Assembly (NCBI GenBank): GCA_023515745.1
Contig: JALECJ010000007.1
Coordinates: 310,001-374,000, forward strand
DNA: 64,000 nucleotides
From: Amoeboaphelidium protococcarum
Lineage: Eukaryota; Aphelidiomycota; Aphelidea
Reading direction: 5' to 3'
The notes under the pieces are model-generated. The model was not told the origin of the DNA, ran no database searches, and worked only from the letters and a program-made list of their open reading frames with translations. The position numbers and the translations under genes were made by a program. This document shows, one piece after another, positions 23,866-35,661 of this stretch; position 1 is the first letter of the stretch, and each line of letters starts with the position of its first letter.

Positions 23866-24129
23866 TCTTTGTTCGACAGTTGCTGGATTTGATGCTCGCA
23901 TGCAAATTGGAGTTTTTGTTGAAAAATTTGAGTGCTCTGAATATGTGAATGTCGACTATTACTTTGCATGGTATGGTATGAGTTAGATGCTGGTAAGAAT
24001 ATCGTGCTTGCTGATGCTTTTTTGAGTCGCCCTTTACACTATGCCAGGAAGGGACTACGGTTCTGTCCCAACACTTTCTGTATTGAGTGTTCGGGTGCTA
24101 AATATGGTCCAACTAATATGAAACTTTGA
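23866..24129 (+). mobile_element. Ty3/Gypsy-like RNase H relic
   Basis: A short decayed segment. At 23977-24129 one frame reads YELDAGKNIVLADAFLSRPL, very close to the end-of-RNase-H signature of Ty3/Gypsy polyproteins (GKxNxxADALSR). Just upstream, another frame carries AGFDARMQIGVFVEKFECSEY, similar to the RNase H region before it, so a frameshift separates them. No long terminal repeats, integrase or intact reverse transcriptase were found nearby. The rest of 23745-24381 holds no supported gene and includes the cyclin promoter. Confidence 0.5.
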
Positions 24130-24381
24130 GTATCCAAATAGATTTGAGTTGTTACTGATTCCTAACCTCACGCGTCCAATGAAATGCTGAATTCAGTAAG
24201 TGTGAACGCGTTATTTTGAAACAACTGACAATGATGAAGGACGCGTGTGTGCATAATGCTGTTTCAGCAGATTGTTTAAAAAAATTGTTTTGATCGTCGC
24301 CATCAGTTGCTAATATCTATTGTCTTTAATTGTTACAACTCGGGAGTAATTGTTAGTTTTAATACTGTACAATAAATAGCA

Positions 24382-25490
24382 ATGTTTGGAATCTTTTGCT
24401 GCTTGGACTTTTTGGTGAAAGGTCGCCTCAGAGATGAAGGAGAAAAATCTTACTACAACAAATCTAATGAATATGCGAAAGATCGTGGCTCGAAAACTGG
24501 ATATCTTCTACGAGATTATTATGCCGCTGAAATGGTCACGAGCGAATATGAAAGTGCTATTACTTAACACTTGTATATACTTGAAACGTAGCTTATGCAA
24601 CATGCTGATATCTATAAAGATCAATATCGTTCACAAAAGATTGCTCTAGTCTCCCATATATCCGACAAGTTGAATCTCAGGCAAGAAACGTTTTATCTCT
24701 CCATGTCGATTATGGATCGTTTCAGTTCCTCTGAATATTCAAAAATATATCATCAAAGGGATTATCGGCTAATGGCTATAGCTGCTGTTTACATCGCCGT
24801 GAAAGTTGAAGAAGTGAATTTACCGAAATTATCTACTCTTGTTGATCTATGCACTTAATATACAACTGAAGTATTATCCATTACATCTTCAGATATTCTG
24901 AATGCAGAGTAGATCATTTTGAAAGAGCTGGTAAAATTATAATATGGTTGTGAATCCATCAATATTGACGCGTTTAACCACTAAAGGTGTAGGATTATCG
25001 AGTGACATTTCCTACAGCATATACGTTCCTGGGCGTGTATTCTCAAAAAATTGGCATCAATGAGAAATCTAGTCTTTACAAGACGGCAATGGTATGTATT
25101 AAGTTGGTAGATCATTTGTTAGTGTCTATTTTATTCCAAAACTTTATTTGTAGTCGTACCTGACTCAAGTTATGTAAATGGAAGATATCTTTAAATAATA
25201 GCTCCCAAGCAGATTAGCTATCAGTGTGTTGATTTACGCTTCTATTACATTGAAAGAATCTATAGCGGTAAGTTGTTCCTGCATTTGTATGACTTATTGT
25301 ATTTAAGATTGTGTAGTGCACAAGACTGTTGAAACTGGCACGTTATCAGGTCGATTTGACAATAATGACGCGCTTATAAAATTCATTGATTTCGTCTTAA
25401 AAAGCCAAGGATGTCGATAAAGCACGGTCTAAATCCCGGAAATAAGTGCCTCAGTTACAGAATAATGTTAATAATATTATGAGTCAATGA
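24382..25490 (+). CDS. Cyclin (A/B-like two-box cyclin)
   Basis: Four exons (24382-24930, 24987-25091, 25154-25267, 25308-25490) give about 316 residues. The three GT-AG introns are 56, 62 and 40 bases; for the last, an acceptor at 25316 (49-base intron) would be equally in frame. The cyclin N box includes FYLSMSIMDRFSS, YRLMAIAAVYIAVKVEE and the KELxY-type segment crossing intron 1 (ILKEL); the C box begins VTFPTAYTFLGVY. Cyclins activate cyclin-dependent kinases in the cell cycle. The N-terminus is short and has no clear destruction box, and the sequence is too divergent for a class call. The N-terminal MFGIFCCLDF may belong to a longer exon or an alternative start. Confidence 0.85.
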
Positions 25491-25681
25491 TTATGATAAT
25501 GATGGTTTCAATAAAAAAAAAGGCGTTATTATTCTCTATACTTTATTAGGCGGTCATTCAATGCTCCTCCCAATCGATTGTTTCGAAACTAAAACAATTT
25601 TTTCTTTTCTCCAATGTGACCAATGTCTATTGGAACACCCCTCGTTCTGAGCATCATACTCTAAGTGTCCATAGTGCAGAG

Positions 25682-28063
25682 ATGTAGTATTCATAATAAT
25701 TGAAAGAGAAATATTTCTACTAATTAAGAATTGGATGCAGGTAGAATTCTGGCTGTACCAACTCATTTTGTGCTTCCAATCCATCCACGTAGTTCAAGTC
25801 AATGTCGGACGATGAAATTCTGGAAATTGCACAATAGTTGGCTGAATAAGGTCCGTAATTCATATGCTTATCTTCGTCTGGATCAGTTGCTTAAGCCGTA
25901 TAATAAGAGAATGTTCCGTAGTTCAGTAGTATGGTTGAGATACCTCCATAAATCCCTGATAATGTGCATGGAATTGAGGCTCTATGTCATTGTCTGCAAC
26001 TTGCTCAGAGCAATTAGAAGGAGTCAATAATCAACCGAATGTTTAAAGATATTAAATCAGTATCTGACGCATTTATTAGAGATTCTATTGTTCATAAGAT
26101 TGATAGCCAAGTCTAATAGCTTTAGCATTTAATCAGACAAGCAGATAATAGCTCGATCATCATTAAAGTGCTCACTATAATGTTGGACAAAGTAATGTTA
26201 TACAGCAATGTTGAAAATACAGAAATGTCTATAAGGACCGATAATACTAATTCATTGCTAATTATGTTATTTATGATATGCCAACTCAATGCTGATTCCA
26301 TGTCTGGACAGAGTTATGATTTGACTATTCATGTGCTGCAAGTATTATCAAGAATCATAGTTAAATCGCATGATCTTTCGCTGGCCTTTGTTAATATTAT
26401 TTAAAATCAAGTCTCCTCTGAGAGATTATAGAGTCATCTTCATCAGCATAATTACATTTCTAGATCGAATTAGGAAATTCTGGATGAAGTCAAACTCACT
26501 GAGCGATGCTTTATGCTTTTTATAACACCTCTGCAAAGGTTCATCTCACAAAGAGTTAAAGAGATTATTGATTTAAAAGTTGTTCTCTCTGCTGATAGTT
26601 CGAGTGGCGCTGTTGTTATAAATAAGGATGAAGCTTTACGAAATGCTGTTATGGTTCTTGGTTTATTTCACTAGTGCTGGAGTGATAAGTTTTTCGAGTT
26701 GGTTCCTCTTACTAGTGAAATTGACAATTAAGACTTAATGAGCAGCAATAATAGTAGTGGTGATTCTCGACTGCAAATTTGGTACAACAAAAATGTAAAT
26801 GAATACCTGGAAATTAAAGAAGATTTCCCTCATTATAAAGCCAAGGAGGGATTCTCTTTCTGCAATCATCCCTGGATATTGAATGTCTCGACAAAGAGTG
26901 ATATTCTTAAAGTGGAGTCTATGGTGTAGATGCGGCATGAATTGCAAGATTCGTTTTTCAGAGCCATGTTTGCCGGTGTTAATAGTCCGTACTTGATTAT
27001 TGAGGTGCGAAGAGATAGTATTGTAAGAGACGCAATGTTCTAACTGGAACCGCGGCGAAAGTAGGATTTAAAGAAGCAGCTCAAGGTTCAGTTTATCGGA
27101 GAAGAAGGCGTAGATGAAGGAGGCGTGTAAAAGGAATTTTTTCAGTTGATCTTTAGAGAGTTGATGGACCCAATGTATGGCATCTTTGAAAGATAGGAAG
27201 ATAGTGGTCTATATTGGTTCACAAAGTCGACGCTTCTTCAGAACCATGTTGACAAGGTTCTACTTGAAGAAGTTTGCCTGATTGGCCGATTGATTGGACT
27301 TGCCATATACAATAGTGTCATACTGGATGTATAATTCCCGGTTGCTTTATATAAGAAATTGAGCGGTTAGAAGAGTTCATTGGATGACCTCTTGTAATAT
27401 GATCCTATTCTCGGGAAATCAATGGAAGATCTACTAGATTTTAAAGATGGAGATGTAAAGGACGTGTATGATAGATCATTCGCTGTGGATTACTCAGTCT
27501 TTGATTAAACTCATCAATATGAACTTCTCCCTAATGGACAATCTATAGATTTGACGAATGATAACAGGGAGCAATTTGTGTAGTTGTACGTTGATTTCAT
27601 ATTCAACAAGTCTTGTGAGAAGTTGTTCCAGTCATTTGCAGACGGATTCTGGTCTGTGTGTTAGGGAAGTGCAATCTCACTGTTCCATCCGCTGGAAATG
27701 GAGTTGTTAATCTGCGGTACTCTGGATCTAGATTTTAATGAGCTTCGTAAACACACTTAATACGATGGTGGGTATGCGGCCAACTCTCCAGTCGTATCTC
27801 TATTCTGGGATGTTGCGATTAATTTGGATACTGAGTAGAAAAAACGTTTACTATTCTTTACCACCGGCACTGACAGAGTTCCCGTGCATGGATTCAGTAA
27901 ACTCGGCTTCACTATCACTAAAAGTGGTCCTGACTCGGAACGACTGCCAAGTTCCCACACTTGTTTCAATGTGCTCCTCCTACCAGAGTACTCTAGCTCC
28001 GACAAGTTGAAAGATAAACTGCTGACTGCCTTACAAAATGCAGAAGGATTTGGAATGATATGA
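25682..28063 (+). CDS. UBE3A: HECT ubiquitin ligase UBE3A/E6AP orthologue
   Basis: An intronless 793-residue protein (animal UBE3A is about 850). It starts with the AZUL zinc domain, residues ~8-40: YFYQLRIGC, then [11 protein letters not shown], the N-terminal zinc finger characteristic of E6AP. A helical middle region follows, with the pre-[20 protein letters not shown] block, then the HECT domain from about residue 455: [40 protein letters not shown], and the catalytic Cys C761 in [14 protein letters not shown]. The protein attaches ubiquitin via a thioester to that cysteine; AZUL links the animal protein to the proteasome. An ATG at 25802 would skip the AZUL domain, so 25682 is preferred. 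TAA/TAG Gln codons occur throughout. Confidence 0.95.
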
Positions 28064-28302
28064 TTTCAGCAAACTATCGCGCCTTTTTATGCTATGCTTT
28101 ATTATTGTATTGCGCAGATGAGTATTAAAGATTTAATAGAAAATGTTATTTTGATTTAAGAGAATCTATAAAAATGCAACATGCATTAAGTAATGATTCT
28201 ATTGATAGTGGGGATTTTAAACAAAAGTCAGAGATATGAGTAGCATGAAGAACGACTTCAACATCCATCTTCTTAATCATGGCCAGAAAGTAAGGAACTA
28301 TC

Positions 28303-29577
28303 TCAACGCTATGGTCTCAAAGGACTTCGACTATCATTTCTACTATCGTTGCGACTTGTGTTTTCAGAATCTGACTATTTCAATGGGACTTCATGCCGTA
28401 CTATAAGCAGGCCATCGTCTCCAATAACCAATTCATCATCTTCATCATTGTTGTAACTAATATTGTCAATGTCATTGAGACCAGTCACAGCCAATCCATT
28501 AGTATACAACTTACCGACGCCATTCAGATTTGCATCTTCTTCATCTTCGAGGAAATCAACATCATCTTTCAATGTTTGAAATCTGTCCGGATTCTAACCA
28601 TACGTGGAAACAAAAGGACTCTTGATAATATCTAGAGCCGAGCTATGGTGCGATCGACTATTAGCTCTGGATCTCTAATTACCGCCAGCAGTCTTTGGCG
28701 TATTCAGCAGAAAAACGCCAATAAATATAGTCAAGAATCCACAGAAAATACTGGTCAAATCATTTCCAGATGTATCAGATATTCCTTAGAATAGAATAAC
28801 ACTGGCAGATATGGTGGCAGTTGTAAAAAACACATAGTATATCGGAGTGACAATGTTGGTGGAGAAGAGATCCAGAGCCTTGTTAAAGTAATTCATCTAC
28901 GTGACAATACACGTCACAACGACTATGATAAACAGGTAGGTGGATGGATACACAAACTGATTATTACCGGAGAAGGTGAGTTTTAGAGCAATACCAAACG
29001 CTTTACAGGCCATCACAGTAATACTGCCGACCAGAGAGCAGATGGAGATGTAGACAAGCGGATTCCTCTTCCCATACTTTGGCGCGTAATGATAGATGAG
29101 CAATACCGATATGGAAGTGGATAGGATCATATATATAAGGAAACCAGGCTGCAGGGCATATTACAGCATTTCGTTGATAGACTCCACCTTCTTCTCTTCC
29201 GGGGCATGGAGAATGATGATGAGCGAGCCAATAAGTGACAGCGCACTGCCAATAATACCATCGCGACCCAGTTGTTCACCCAGAAAGAACTGAGCCAGCA
29301 GAGCACTGATCAGGACGGACAGAGCTCCAAGCGGAGTGACCAGAATAGCCGGTGCAAAGGAATACGCCGCAAAATTGGCCAGTTCACCGCCAACCATCAC
29401 AATCATTCCCACCCACCATAAGCTATTGCTCAAGTACCCGTAACTATCAGTACCGCCACCACTATGATGAGATCTAGATGCAATGAGTCCCTTCTTTGTA
29501 ATTATATAAGAAGCACCGATCAGCAGGGAGGAGGACAGAGCAAGTATAAGTCCAACATATTTATCATCCACCGCCAT
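28303..29577 (-). CDS. NIPA2: NIPA-type magnesium transporter
   Basis: An intronless 424-residue membrane protein with nine hydrophobic segments and a disordered C-terminal tail. Landmarks of the NIPA family: [23 protein letters not shown] at the start, [54 protein letters not shown] and the [20 protein letters not shown] block. NIPA proteins are Mg2+ transporters of the plasma membrane and endosomes, in the drug/metabolite transporter fold. The tail carries an acidic stretch ([11 protein letters not shown]) and a Ser/Arg-rich end, possibly for sorting or phosphorylation. The true C-terminus lies beyond the TAG near 28375 because TAG is Gln; the stop is TGA 28303-28305. The exact paralogue (NIPA1-4) is not certain. 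Confidence 0.92.
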
Positions 29578-30118
29578 TTGTATATATGATTGAATTTATA
29601 TATCTCTGGACGGATAGTTAGATTTACTGATCAAGTAGACTAGGCAATAGAAAGAGTATTCAGAGATATGTACAATCAAATTAAAATACAAAATCACCTC
29701 AACTTAAAGTAGATTAATTATTTACAGTAAAGGCTTGAGAGGAAAGAACAAGATTCAATTCAAAAATTCACAATCTCGACTTTTACAAAATGTGCGTTTA
29801 TTAATAGCCTAAATTTCAAAATGAAACTTTTCACTCTACACGCCTTAGATAACAGAAAATAACGACTTTACCCCTTCGCCTATTATAAGACTATAAGCAA
29901 CTTTAATAAGTATAAAAACGACGAGTGAATGTTGAATATTCTGTTAGGTGACATTAGAAGCTCCGAATCTTTTGAGCATTTGCGAGTTTCGTTTCAAGAG
30001 AAAGTTTTCATTTTCTTTGAGCGTTCCGCCATTGAAAAGCGTCTCTAGCTGCAGTTAATCACCTACCTACTTGGCGTCACATTAAACTTTGCCGGAAATT
30101 TTATTAAGTTTGGTAAAG
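29578..30118 (+). other. Intergenic region, no supported gene
   Basis: About 540 A+T-rich bases between divergent genes for the NIPA transporter and GDT1. Near 29985-30030 there is a TTTC/GAAA-rich stretch close to the GDT1 start. No coding frame is supported. Confidence 0.6.
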
Positions 30119-31295
30119 ATGAAGCTTTTAATCCTCTCTATACTAATTGTTGCTCTATTTGGTTATGCTCGGTCTCTAAATACCAACTCACGGCAAAACA
30201 TTGATCTTGAATTTGACAAAGTGTCGCTAGAACCAATCAAGAATATTCTTGCTGAGCCTGAAGTAATTTAAACTTTCGTTCATCTATTTGTCCAATATAT
30301 AACACGTCATTATTTAGTTTAGGTGTCTGCATAGACGGAAGTTATCAAGGCTCGCGAGACACAGTTGCAAGGAGGTCCGTTGAATAATGATGGTCCTGTG
30401 AAAGAGATTAACAAGTACAAGTCGTTCACGGCCGCGTTCATGGTAATAACAATGTCTGAAATTGGAGATAAAACTTTTATTATTGCAGCGATCCTGGCCA
30501 TGAGAAATCCTAGAATGATTGTTTTTCTTGGCGCTTCATCTGCACTCGTTCTGATGACAGTATTGAGTGCCGCGCTGGGTTACGCAGTGCCAAATTTAAT
30601 TCCCAGATCTGTTACTCAATGGTTGGCGGGAATATTGTTTCTTGTCTTTGGCTTGAAAATGCTCAAGGTATCTATCTACTCTGATTGTGGACGTGTATGC
30701 TGACTATTATCGTACGTGAATATTGTAGGAGGGGTATGATATGACGGGCGATGAAACTAGCAAAGAAATGTCTGAAGTTGAGGAAGAGTTGTAGGAGATG
30801 CAACGAGCTGGCAAGAAGATTGACGATTAGACTGTAGAGGAAGGAAACGTGTACGATGACGATGATGGCGTACTGGACCATTCGATGAAGAGCAAGGACG
30901 TGAGTGTGTTGACTTCACTCTAGAACTTGGCTTCTCTTCTACTCACGCCCGTCTTTGTGCAGACATTTGTGATGACTTTCCTCGCCGAATGGGGTGACAG
31001 ATCATAAATCGCAACGATCGCGCTGGCCGCGTCTGAAGATTTCGTGTTTGTTTCACTCGGCGCGTCCATTGCACATTGTCTCTGCACCGGCGCGGCTGTT
31101 CTCGGCGGAAGATTACTCGCGTCAAAGATATCCATACGGACAGGTAAGTTGTTTTTCAATGATGATCTTTAGATTCAATCGTGTCAAGTATAATTGATTT
31201 GCCTTGTAGTTACGATTGTCGGGGCTTTGGGATTTATAGCTTTTGCATTTATTACGTTCTATTATGCCAGAGAAGATTAAGCTTTGAAGTCATGA
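30119..31295 (+). CDS. TMEM165: GDT1/TMEM165-family ion transporter
   Basis: Four exons (30119-30262, 30323-30667, 30729-31143, 31210-31295) encode about 329 residues; introns are 60, 61 and 66 bases, GT-AG, and the third falls in phase 1. A signal peptide (residues 1-17, LLILSILIVALFGYARS) precedes the first half-domain with the signature E-x-G-D-K-T (MSEIGDKTFIIAAI), and the second half carries the matching E-x-G-D-R-S (FLAEWGDRSQIATIAL). These two inverted motifs form the cation site of UPF0016 proteins, which carry Ca2+/Mn2+ into the Golgi in exchange for H+. The hydrophilic central loop with DDDDGV is typical. In frame, the exon 4 sequence (VTIVGALGFIAFAFITF) supplies the last membrane span. 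Confidence 0.93.
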
Positions 31296-31472
31296 TATTA
31301 CACAATACGCAACGTTATACTGTATTAGAAACATTTCTTTATTAATCATACTATACTGCTTGATAATAGCGCGAGTCGAAGCTTTTACAATTTTCGTATT
31401 CAACTTCATCAGATCAAGTTTCTTTTTATTGCAAGTTACTATATCGCGTTATAAATTTATAATATATAAATC

Positions 31473-32206
31473 ATGACTGGATAAATTCCGTTTAATTAAA
31501 GGAAGGTTGAAATTCTCAAATCTATAGACGAAAATGATAAATCTGTGAAGTAGTCAATAGATGTTCACGCGTTACCCATTGTAAACTTGCTCAATGATAT
31601 GGACCAATTTGTCACAACTTCAAGGTTAGCTTTTGTTATTAAATGAACCGATTATAATGATAAGTTAAGCCGTGTTTAAATTGTTAATGTAGTTGTTCAG
31701 GAAGGATATCTATAGTTGCATAACCATCAGATTCTAGTACCTCAGATAACAGTAAAATGAAGAAGAAGGCTTCTGAATGGATTTACGCGTCGCATGATCT
31801 GGTTGATGATACTAGTAGTGTTATAGAGCTTATAAAGCTTCCCAGTGGAAGTGGACAAGATTTTGAGTCTATCATATATTTCAAGATGGAGCCTTTTGTT
31901 CTCCATGTGGAAGCTGACAGTGTTTAAAATGGTGAAGCATTGCTTAAAATTGCACTCCAAGCCGGGTATCGTAATTCCGGTTTGACTTTGTCCAAATCAA
32001 GAGTTATGGTGGGGATTAGACACACAATGAAACTGGATGTGCCTATTGGAGTTATTACAACTGATGGAACGCGACGATTGATGGTGACTGACTAGTATCT
32101 TGAATGGTTACTATAAATAGCGAATCAGAAAATGCAATCCAATTTTGCTAGGATGCAAATACTTTACGAGGCTATTGCTGGTCAGCTCAAGGTGTGTTGT
32201 AATTGA
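31473..32206 (+). CDS. TYW3: tRNA wybutosine-synthesizing protein 3 homologue
   Basis: Two exons (31473-31624, 31693-32206) with a 68-base GT-AG intron encode about 221 residues. The intron splits the signature TTSSCSGRISI, which is restored only by this splice. Later landmarks are EWIYASHDLVD, YFKMEPFVLHVEA, GYRNSGLTLSK, VMVGIRHTMKLDVPI and YLEWLLQIANQKMQSN, all typical of TYW3. This enzyme performs the N-4 methylation step in synthesis of wybutosine next to the anticodon of tRNA-Phe, in the cytosol, using S-adenosylmethionine. The reading ends QLKVCCN then TGA at 32204-32206; the GTGTGT there could instead be a donor, extending the gene, so the last residues are uncertain. It converges on the gene at 32265 with 58 bases between stops. 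Confidence 0.9.
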
Positions 32207-32264
32207 ACGTTTCGCAATTATAATTTAATTTAATGCAAACTAATTTATCTTATTGTTTCTCGAA

Positions 32265-33044
32265 TCATTTATTACGCTTTAGCTTTTTCAGAGAGGGAGA
32301 TTCTTGCATCGGACTCGTGTTCTTGCTATAAGGAGTTTGACGAGTTAAAAGCCGCTTTTATTTCGGCGTGGATGTTTAATTAGAATCATGCCATACCTAT
32401 CCAGCCAACTGAGACTTTAGTCTGAGCACGCGAGGAGTCGATTTTCCTTTAGGTGGACATATATCCTTATTCACAAATTCCTCCTTAAGAATGGCTGTCA
32501 CCGACACACTCGCAAATTGTTTAGAGTTTGGTGTCAACAGATTGATTATTGCAGCAGCCTCAGGCTTTAAATGCTTAAGCCGTACAGGATCTGATAGACA
32601 CGCAATCAGAGGGTGAGCCATAGCATTGAAGGATTCCTCTGTCTTCAAATGATTGTAACAGTACTCGGCGACCTTCAAACAATCATAGCCGCAGCGCTCA
32701 TCAAATGCGCGTTTCTGTTCAACAATCTCCTTTATCTGATCAGTTTCAACCGCGCGTTTCACAGATACAATGACAGCCTTCACATGGGCACTTAGATTTA
32801 CAGAAGACTCCTACCATAAACCAGGATTGCGTTCAACTTCAAATGCGTAATATTTCTCAACCAGTGACGCAAATCTGTACGTGAACAAAGCTTAGAAAGA
32901 TTTAAGTAGGTCTCTCACTTTGATTTTACCAAGCTCAGCTTTTAATTCACGTACTTCTTGTCTAAGATCATCAATTACCCGATTCTAATCTTTGATAAGA
33001 GCATACAATTTCTCAAACTCTTTAGAAATTTATTCAGAATTCAT
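32265..33044 (-). CDS. Coiled-coil protein of unknown function
   Basis: An intronless 259-residue ORF ending in TGA. Residues 1-55 form a probable coiled coil (LYALIKDQNRVIDDLRQEVR, ELKAELGKIK). The middle (60-190) is helical with conserved-looking Cys/Tyr residues (CGYDCLKVAEYCYNHL, LIACLSDPVRLKHLKPEA). The tail (200-259) is strongly basic and disordered (PKQKRLLTRQ, SLKKLKRNK), suggesting nucleic-acid or nuclear localisation. An internal TAG at 32397 is followed by 43 more codons, which would be missed with the standard code. I do not recognise the family. Confidence 0.6.
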
Positions 33045-33208
33045 TTTACAAATGATTTACAAAGTACTTTATATCACTAATGTAATGTGATTACTGTAGA
33101 TGGAAAAAAGGATAAAAAGATATGTTTCGCCCCTAGATGAGGGAGTCATTTACCGATGTCAAACAAACTGAGTATAAATTGTTTATAAAATGTTTTAGAC
33201 GCGTCATT

Positions 33209-33538
33209 ATGAACGGATTTTAGAAATAATATTTTTGTCGCAATCTCTGTTTGAATAAAGTTGATATCCTGCCAAATATTAGGAATCACATGAGGAGTGT
33301 GGGTTACATTCAAGTAAAAAGTCTAATTTTTCTGAAGTTTATTGAAGAAACAATTCTCCTTAAAAGTATGCGTGATAAGTTAAGAATGTCGAGAATTGTG
33401 CTCTTAAATACAGAATTCGTGACAAAATATTATCGTACTTCAATGGAACTTTTGAGGTTCTTAAATTGGCACAAAATTAGCATTTCGGGCTTACCTAATG
33501 ACATTAAACTTTACTAAATTGTATGTACCGTACAATGA
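33209..33538 (+). CDS. Hypothetical 109-residue protein
   Basis: An isolated frame from ATG 33209 to TGA 33536-33538, with TAG/TAA near the start and near the end. The product is basic and rich in Ile, Leu, Arg and Lys, with no recognised motif. Its codon make-up is not clearly different from chance in this A+T-rich stretch; it may not be a gene. The rest of 33045-33822 has no supported feature. Confidence 0.25.
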
Positions 33539-33822
33539 TGTGGCAACTTAGCTGAATGTAATTTAGTTGCTGGATTCTGAGCCATAATTACGTAAAAGCC
33601 TTATTAATTTTGCGATTTGTCACAAAGTGTTGTGTTCATGGTGGATGTCTTGAGATGGAAGTCGGCGCTCACTTGCTGATTGATAAAATCGAATTTCAGC
33701 TATAGATCAATACGAATCTCATTGGTGGCTACCGGTTTGATAAATCGAATTATGAACTATCACCCAAATATCCTACTAATGCAACTCCTTCTCCTCCATT
33801 TTATAACATTTGAGTATTCACA

Positions 33823-34776
33823 ATGATGAGAGCTACTTTGAAAGATATTCCTGAAGAGGTGACTGATGAGATTACAATTGTTTCAGTTGCAACTAACGGT
33901 GATTGCCTCAATCACACTTCGCTTGATCAAAGCCTAATATCTCCTTTCAATAATGATCCATCTGCCAACGCGTAAGAATTGCAGTAAAGTCCTCTGACAG
34001 ACTCTCGCCATCAGTTTGCGCGTCGTTAGCTGGCTGAGAGTCATCAAGTTCAGTGTGAAACTCAGGACCATCCCCAGTATTTCTTACCGAAAGGGATTCT
34101 TGAGTCAGATCCTGAAGATGATGAGCTATGGCTCAGGAAATTGTCCAAGTATCAGGAGGAGCAACTGTTCAGAGTCTTTCATCGTCAAGCTTCTTTAGAA
34201 GATGGCGAGATTCCTGCAGTTGATAATCACGCGTCCGTGAATGGCTCTGTTCATACCATCTCCTCTACGGGGGCATTCGAAGACGGCCGTCCGTGGCCAA
34301 CTTCATTGAAGGGTGGCAAAGCAAGATCTTTCTCTCTTGGACACGAGAAGAAGCCATACATTTCTGATGAAGCATACAAGGATGAGAAGAAGGTGATGCT
34401 ATACAAGACTGAGATGTGTCGCGCCTTTGAAGAGACTGGCAAGTGTAAATTTGGCACCAGGTGCTTGTTCGCCCATGATCGCGCAGAGTTGAGACTGGTG
34501 AAAAGACATCCACGCTACAAGACTGAGGTGTGCAGATCCTTTTACGAGGAGGGAATATGCAAATATGGCAGAAGATGTTGCTTTCTACATTTTGAAAAGG
34601 GATCCCAATAGGAGCAGGAGTATTGTCAACGTTCAGGCCAGTTACAATTTGGAAACTTTGAAACATATCGCAACTAGTAGCGCGGACCTATGCCAAACGA
34701 CACGGTACCTACTGGTTAAGATTATCCAGAGACGAGAAATCACTCCAGACTGTCCCAATGGATTAAAGATTTCTGA
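33823..34776 (+). CDS. TIS11/tristetraprolin-like tandem CCCH zinc-finger protein
   Basis: An intronless 317-residue protein. Two tandem C-x8-C-x5-C-x3-H fingers occupy about residues 194-258, each led by the YKTE motif: YKTEMCRAFEETGKCKFG and YKTEVCRSFYEEGICKYG, separated by a linker with RHPR. This arrangement is diagnostic of the TIS11/TTP family, which binds AU-rich elements in mRNA 3'UTRs and triggers deadenylation and decay. The N-terminal part is disordered with acidic and Gln-rich stretches, and SGRARSFSL-like Ser sites before the fingers could be phosphorylated. Start: two adjacent ATGs at 33823 and 33826. The deadenylase component PAN3 lies 14 kb away, but this does not imply co-regulation. 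Confidence 0.92.
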
Positions 34777-34868
34777 ATGATTATAATGAAATGACTTCAA
34801 ATGAAAACAATGAATGGATAAATATATGCGATGATATTCTGGTGATCTTGAGTAGAAAGAAGCTTTAA

Positions 34869-34906
34869 CGCTCGCGCGCGCTCTCTTACTTTCTCTCTTC
34901 TGTCTT
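34869..34906 (+). promoter_or_regulatory. Pyrimidine-rich CpG tract upstream of the 34988 gene
   Basis: A CGCGCGCG run followed by CTCTCTTACTTTCTCTC, ending 81 bases before the ATG at 34988. It is one of a set of similar tracts in the window; see the finding on coding-strand pyrimidine tracts. Confidence 0.4.
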
Positions 34907-34987
34907 AAAAACTCACCTTAGAGAAACTCGCATTCATTGTATAACTAATTGAATTATACACTGCTGAATATAAATAGAATTGTAAAA

Positions 34988-35554
34988 ATGACTTTGCCAT
35001 AGCCTCAGAACGTGTAATAGATGAAGCAGCAGTAATAGCGACATCATTTCGTATAGGAATTAGGTGGTGATGAATTGGATCACATAACGTTGAGAGATAT
35101 TGCGGCTATTCGATACAAGCGGAATCATGTTTATATGGATGAGATCCTCTCTCCTCTGTCTGTCTCTGACTTGAATGATGGAAATAGTAAAGGATAGAAT
35201 GCTGTGCCTCATAAATCGACCTAGAGTAAGCAATAGAAATTGCAACAAATACAGGCCTAAAAGGATTTATTGCATCATTTACAACTAGAATAGGAGTAGT
35301 TGCAGTAGTAGCATTCTGAGAAGTTGTCTAAATGGCAGCAGTAAACTCAATGGGATAGATAAATGTTTGAAAAGCTAGATTAGGCGGATAGTCTTTAGCA
35401 AGTGTAAAATATGGGAGGTGAATTTGCCGCTCATTATAAATACAAAGTTGTTCCAAGCGCCCCTATCATCAAAAGGTAAATCAAAGCTGATGCTATTTAG
35501 TAGGCTGGAGTGCCTGATCCTACCGATGTTCTTGATGATTTACTCAATATATGA
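34988..35554 (+). CDS. Gln-rich protein of unknown function
   Basis: An intronless 188-residue ORF, about one fifth Gln, most of them TAA or TAG. The most structured part is at residues 30-55 (LDHITLRDIAAIRYKRNH then VYMDEILSPLSV), followed by a Gln-rich coiled coil to about 140 and a conserved-looking C-terminal part (YKYKVVPSAPIIKR, PTDVLDDLLNI). The Gln-rich helical composition is common among subunits of transcription or chromatin complexes, but I cannot name a family. With the standard code this gene would be invisible because of its many TAA/TAG codons. Confidence 0.6.
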
Positions 35555-35640
35555 TTATTGTATTTAAGGTATTTCTATTGTCGTTGTCTCTTTCCCTTTG
35601 ACAGTTTTTATTATTACAGAATCACTAATAAATATAACTA

Positions 35641-35648
35641 TATAAAAG
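35641..35648 (+). promoter_or_regulatory. TATA-like element
   Basis: TATAAAAG lies only 14 bases before the ATG at 35662. If it is a functional TATA box, transcription would start downstream of that ATG, so either the 5'UTR is leaderless or the match is fortuitous. Confidence 0.3.
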
Positions 35649-35661
35649 GTTTTACAACATT

